Shown one piece after another: positions 60,906 through 64,000 of a DNA stretch of 64,000 nt. Where the stretch lies: positions 248,001 to 312,000 of the forward strand of contig BIFP01000035.1 of assembly GCA_005402585.1 (NCBI GenBank). Direction: 5' to 3'. Below the pieces are notes generated by a model. It saw nothing but the letters and a program-made list of their open reading frames with translations, had not been told where the DNA came from and did not search any database. The DNA is from Micromonosporaceae bacterium KJ-029 (GTDB lineage Bacteria > Actinomycetota > Actinomycetes > Mycobacteriales > Micromonosporaceae). Positions within the stretch are counted from its first letter, which is position 1. Every line of letters starts with the position of its first letter. A program made the position numbers and the translations under genes.

Positions 60906-61402
60906 GTCGTAGGCCTCCTGGCGCCGGTCGCGCCCGTGCGGGGACGCGGTTCATCTGGTCGTCACCCATGCTCGGGTTCGCGGCATCTCCCGTCTGCTGC
61001 CCACGGGCGTGGACCGGGGTCGCCTTTCGGCGTACGCGGAGCCACGACGATGCCGCTCACCGGCGACCGCGTGGAGGTGCGAAACGACCGGATCCTGGCG
61101 GCGACACCCGATCCGGACCGCCCGGGATACCTCACCTGACGGCCAATAACGCAGGATCCAAAAATGCGCAGTTCACGGAACGAGCCGAGGAGTTGTTCCG
61201 TTTATCCGAACCGCAAGGCGCGGTTCCCAGACCCAGCCACGTCCACAGCCGTAACCGCTAACCGAAATGCCCAACGCTTTCCGGCAGAAGCTGCATGATC
61301 TGAACCCATGGCAGCGACCAAGGTCGACGCGCGGCTCCGCTCGTCCACCGGCTCGCTCGCCAACCCGCAGCCGGAAGGTGCCTGGTTCGTCAGAATCAGG
61401 GC
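60906..61402. other. Gene-free region of about 500 bp
   Basis: No convincing gene. A tiny ORF at 61050-61139 (29 aa, MPLTGDRVEVRNDRILAATP) is unsupported. A perfect 7-5-7 inverted repeat GAACCGC-AAGGC-GCGGTTC lies at 61208-61226, a possible operator or terminator. The -10/-35 elements of the TMEM175 gene were not identified. Confidence 0.45.
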
Positions 61403-62062
61403 ATGAGCAAGGAGCCCGCCGACGTCGGCCCACCGCAGCCCTCCGAACTCCGCCAACGCCGCCAACGTACGCTGCAGCGGATCATTACGTTCACGGACGG
61501 CGGCGTGGCGATCGCGCTGACCCTGCTGGTGCTTCCGCTGGTCGACTTCGCCGACGCGAGTACGGCCCGGCAGTCGGTGACGCAACTGTTCACCGAGCAC
61601 GCCGGGGATATTCTTTCCTTCGCGGTGTCATTCCTGGTCATCTCGTTGTTCTGGCGAACCCATCGACACCTCTACGAACAGGTGGTCGATTACGACGAGC
61701 CCCTTCTCTATCTCAACACGATGTGGCTGATGGCGGTGGTGTTCCTGCCGTTTCCCACCGCGCGGCTGTTCGTCGAGACGCGCCTGCGTACCGACTCGGC
61801 GGTGCTCTATCTCACCAACATGCTGGTCATCAGCCTCCTTGCGCTCGCCCAGACCTGGTGGATCATCCGCCGTCGGCAACTGCAGGCGCTGTCGAGTCCG
61901 GTGACGTCCCGGGCGCTGGCGTCCCCCGTCGCGCTCTCCGTGATCTTCGCCGCCGCGACGCTGGCCTCGCTCGCCACACCGACCGCCGGGCTGGTGGTGC
62001 TCGCCTTCCTGCCGCTGGCGCAGTACATCGCCTACCGATTGTCCAGAACGCCCAGCAAGTGA
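61403..62062 (+). CDS. TMEM175/DUF1211-family potassium channel-like protein
   Basis: The 219-aa protein has six hydrophobic helices. The first helix carries the family signature as IITFTDGGVAIALTLLVLPL (FSDGxxAIAxTLLV variant). Others are ILSFAVSFLVISLFWRTHRH and LLYLNTMWLMAVVFLPFPTA. Bacterial TMEM175 forms tetrameric potassium channels. ATG 61403 (RBS weak, AGGGC). A second TMEM175 repeat is not present, as usual in bacteria. Confidence 0.85.
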   Translation: MSKEPADVGPPQPSELRQRRQRTLQRIITFTDGGVAIALTLLVLPLVDFADASTARQSVTQLFTEHAGDILSFAVSFLVISLFWRTHRHLYEQVVDYDEPLLYLNTMWLMAVVFLPFPTARLFVETRLRTDSAVLYLTNMLVISLLALAQTWWIIRRRQLQALSSPVTSRALASPVALSVIFAAATLASLATPTAGLVVLAFLPLAQYIAYRLSRTPSK

Positions 62063-62272
62063 GCTGCCAGCCCCCGCAGCACGCACCCCGGTCGAGGCCA
62101 CGTTCGCCAGCGGCGGCACAGCCTGCCCGCTGACTCAGGCCATCTCGGCCCAGGTGCGTCTCGGGTCTCCGGCGTGCCGGATGGCTGCGGCGTCGTCGAC
62201 GGGCGGGTAGATCCGACGTTCGTTGATCGATCGTTGGTTACGCCGCCCACGAGCCGGCAAACCACCCAGTGA

Positions 62273-62301
62273 TTGACCATCATCACTATAGATCATAGGT
62301 T
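62273..62301 (+). promoter_or_regulatory. Promoter of the SGNH-like gene, leaderless
   Basis: TTGACC (62273-62278), 17-nt spacer, TAGGTT (62296-62301), with ATG 62309 7 nt later. An excellent sigma-A-type promoter for a leaderless transcript. The TTG at 62273 is part of the -35 box, not a start codon. The interval 62063-62272 is gene-free. Confidence 0.7.
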
Positions 62302-62308
62302 CGGCGTC

Positions 62309-63340
62309 ATGACTATCAATCTTCGCCGCCTCATCGCCATGCTGGCCGCCCTCGTGACGGTCACGGTGGTCGGCATGCCCAACGCGGTCGCGGCAGCCGT
62401 ACTCCCCATCAACGAACTCGGCGGCGGCACCTACCTCGGCTTTACCGGTGGGCTCTACCCTGCCGGCCGGAACACCATGCCCGACGCCCACCGCACCGCC
62501 GGCGTCGACCGAGCCCTCCGGGTACGCCCCCTCGATCGCACCGGCACGCCGAGCGCCAACGGCAGGTACGTCCTCCTCTCGATCGGCATGTCCAACACCA
62601 CCCAGGAGTTCTGTTCCGGCGAGACCAACGGGCAGTGCGCGCCGTACTCCTTCATCGGCCAGGCCGCCGCGGACCCGCAGGTCAACCACGACCAGCTCGT
62701 CATCGTCGACGGCGCCGCGGGCGGCCAGACCGCCGGCACCTGGGACTCCCCGGCCGACGCCAACTACGACCGGGTCCGGGACACCAGGCTGGCGCCCCTC
62801 GGCCTGACCGAGCGACAGGTGCAGATCGCCTGGGTCAAGGTCGCCAACGCCAACCCGTCGGTGTCCCTGCCCGCGGCCAACGCCGACGCCTACCAGCTCG
62901 TGACGCAACAGGGGAACATCCTTCGGGCGCTGAAGAAGCGCTACCCCAACCTGCTGCAGGTCTTTTTCTCCAGCCGGATCTACGGCGGGTACGCCACCAC
63001 CGGCCTGAACCCCGAGCCGTACGCCTACGAGTCGGGGTTCGGCGTCAAATGGGTGATCCAGGCGCAGATCACGCAGATGTCGGGCGGCGGCACCGACCCC
63101 CGGGCCGGCAACCTCAACTACAACAACACTGTGGCCTGGGCCGCCTGGGGTCCGTACCTGTGGGCGAACGGTCAGCAGCCCCGCTCCGACGGGCTCGTGT
63201 GGAACCGGTCCGACTTCGTCGCCGACGGGACGCACCCGTCCGCCTCCGGCCGGCAGAAGGTGGGGAACCTGTTGCTGCGCTTCTTCAAGACCTCGCCCCA
63301 CACGGCCTGCTGGTTCACCGTCGCGGGGACCTGCGCCTGA
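62309..63340 (+). CDS. Secreted SGNH/GDSL-type hydrolase-like protein
   Basis: The 343-aa product has a signal peptide (RRLIAMLAALVTVTVVGMPN, cleavage near AVAAA). Catalytic-looking elements are VLLSIGMSNTTQEF (GxSN-type nucleophile region), QLVIVDGAAGGQTAGTWDSP and SDFVADGTHPSASGRQKVG (DxxH). The order nucleophile-...-DGTHP fits SGNH hydrolases. Two C-terminal cysteines (TACWFTVAGTC) may form a disulfide. Probably an extracellular esterase. ATG 62309. Confidence 0.72.
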   Translation: MTINLRRLIAMLAALVTVTVVGMPNAVAAAVLPINELGGGTYLGFTGGLYPAGRNTMPDAHRTAGVDRALRVRPLDRTGTPSANGRYVLLSIGMSNTTQEFCSGETNGQCAPYSFIGQAAADPQVNHDQLVIVDGAAGGQTAGTWDSPADANYDRVRDTRLAPLGLTERQVQIAWVKVANANPSVSLPAANADAYQLVTQQGNILRALKKRYPNLLQVFFSSRIYGGYATTGLNPEPYAYESGFGVKWVIQAQITQMSGGGTDPRAGNLNYNNTVAWAAWGPYLWANGQQPRSDGLVWNRSDFVADGTHPSASGRQKVGNLLLRFFKTSPHTACWFTVAGTCA

Positions 63341-63346
63341 GCAGGC

Positions 63347-63377
63347 GCGACCGCCGTCGTAGGGCGGCGGCGGTCGC
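63347..63377. terminator. Hairpin terminator
   Basis: GCGACCGCCG (63347-63356) pairs with CGGCGGTCGC (63368-63377) over an 11-nt loop, between the convergent SGNH and PucR-type genes. Confidence 0.7.
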
Positions 63378-63382
63378 GGTGG

Positions 63383-64000
63383 TCACCGGTCAGGTCCCAG
63401 GGCGAGCGCCGCGAGCTGGATCTGCAGCGCGAGCCGTGTTCGCGGCGACTCGAAGTCGATGTGGACGACCTCAGCCAGACGACGCATCCGGTACCGGAGC
63501 GTGTTGGGGTGCACGTGCAACCGCTGGGCAGCCTTCTTCAGGTCACCCTGGTGCTCCAGCCATGCGGTGAGCGTGGCGACGTAGTCGGTGCCGTGCTCTC
63601 GATCATGGGCGACGAGGTCGGGAAGCGGTCCACCGACCAGCAGGTCGCCTCGCGGCGTCGCTCTGACCACACGGTGTACGACCACCTCGGCCCAGACGTC
63701 CGCGAACCGCAGCAGTGGCCCCCGATGATGAGCCGAGCCGTGCAGCGCGAGCAGTTCCGCCGCCTCGGCGCGTGATCGCGGCAGTTCCGTCAGGTCCCTG
63801 GCGACGCTGCCGGACGCGGCTCGCAGCCCCGGGTCATGCGCGGCGATGTCGTGGATCAGCCGGTCCATCCAGAGTCGGGAGCCGGGCGACTCGCCCTCGT
63901 GGGTCACGACGGCGAACAGGACGTCCCCGACATCCGCGAGCAGCGGCTGGCGCCAGCCGTGACGGCGGGTGATCGACTCCCACAGGGCCAGGTTGTGCAC
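63383..64000 (-). CDS. PucR/CdaR-family transcriptional regulator, C-terminal part
   Basis: The 5' part runs off the window. The visible 205 residues contain a GGDEF-like CdaR/PucR linker region (LIHDIAAHDPGLRAASGSVA, AEAAELLALHGSAHHRGPLL) and the C-terminal HTH (DLKKAAQRLHVHPNTLRYRM, RRLAEVVHIDFESPRTRLAL), the typical PucR/HTH_30 end. It controls an unknown local pathway. Convergent with the SGNH gene. Confidence 0.8.
   Translation of the reverse strand: MHNLALWESITRRHGWRQPLLADVGDVLFAVVTHEGESPGSRLWMDRLIHDIAAHDPGLRAASGSVARDLTELPRSRAEAAELLALHGSAHHRGPLLRFADVWAEVVVHRVVRATPRGDLLVGGPLPDLVAHDREHGTDYVATLTAWLEHQGDLKKAAQRLHVHPNTLRYRMRRLAEVVHIDFESPRTRLALQIQLAALALGPDR

Noticed and set aside
61050..61139. 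29-aa ORF MPLTGDRVEVRNDRILAATP
   Set aside because: Too short, no ribosome site and no homologue I can name; possibly a C-terminal scrap.

Overview
The window is high-GC (about 70 % by eye) DNA with Shine-Dalgarno or leaderless starts, frequent GTG/TTG initiation and a gene set typical of filamentous Actinomycetota. Gene types such as the Asp23/DUF2273/AmaP cluster, two SigJ-type (ECF41) sigma factors, a GH15 enzyme and TetR divergons suggest a soil actinomycete, most likely Micromonosporaceae. The family assignment is inference; no rRNA or housekeeping phylogenetic marker is present. It reads as a chromosomal accessory region: no insertion sequence, integrase, phage gene or CRISPR array was recognised.

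Layout. 1-6.2 kb (-): 3' part of a MoxR/VMAP-like operon (DUF4132 protein, 1,697-aa protein, start of a YehL-type MoxR ATPase). 6.2-9.5 kb: gene remnants (DoxX-like, LtrA-like, NADAR-like) around an EamA transporter and a membrane protein. 9.6-15.1 kb: VOC protein, stress-type SDR, YihY, and a six-gene Asp23-DUF2273-AmaP envelope-stress operon. 15.1-20.4 kb: divergent GH15 / sugar-lactone oxidase + ASRT-family module, then two membrane genes each preceded by a SigB-like promoter. 20.4-25.7 kb: VOC, acyltransferase, PLP decarboxylase, and a TetR/epimerase divergon with two matching operators. 25.7-28.1 kb: an uncharacterised 757-aa gene whose GTG start abuts a degenerate tRNA-like cloverleaf. 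28.2-35.7 kb: membrane proteins, CPBP protease, a histidine kinase and a Tat protein fused tail to tail, and a SigJ/DoxX divergon with ECF41-type promoters on both sides. 35.7-43 kb: KimA-like APC transporter, ArsR-type regulator, CNNM/CorC pair, M14 carboxypeptidase. 43-53 kb: secreted penicillin-acylase-family enzyme, SPFH protein, TetR/MDR divergon, a second SigJ preceded by a decayed FAD oxidoreductase, and TrpRS. 53-64 kb: an 1,819-aa single-chain biotin carboxylase, MFS/DUF1772 operon, TMEM175-like channel, SGNH-type secreted protein, and the 3' part of a PucR-type regulator.

How genes work together. Most transcription units are short and locally controlled; several divergent pairs carry readable operators or promoters (24.9, 34.5, 38.0, 48.4 kb). 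Stress functions recur: ECF41, SigB-like promoters, Asp23/AmaP, YihY, SDR. A striking property is the number of decayed genes (at least seven), mostly with internal deletions or 1-nt frameshifts while flanking genes are intact.
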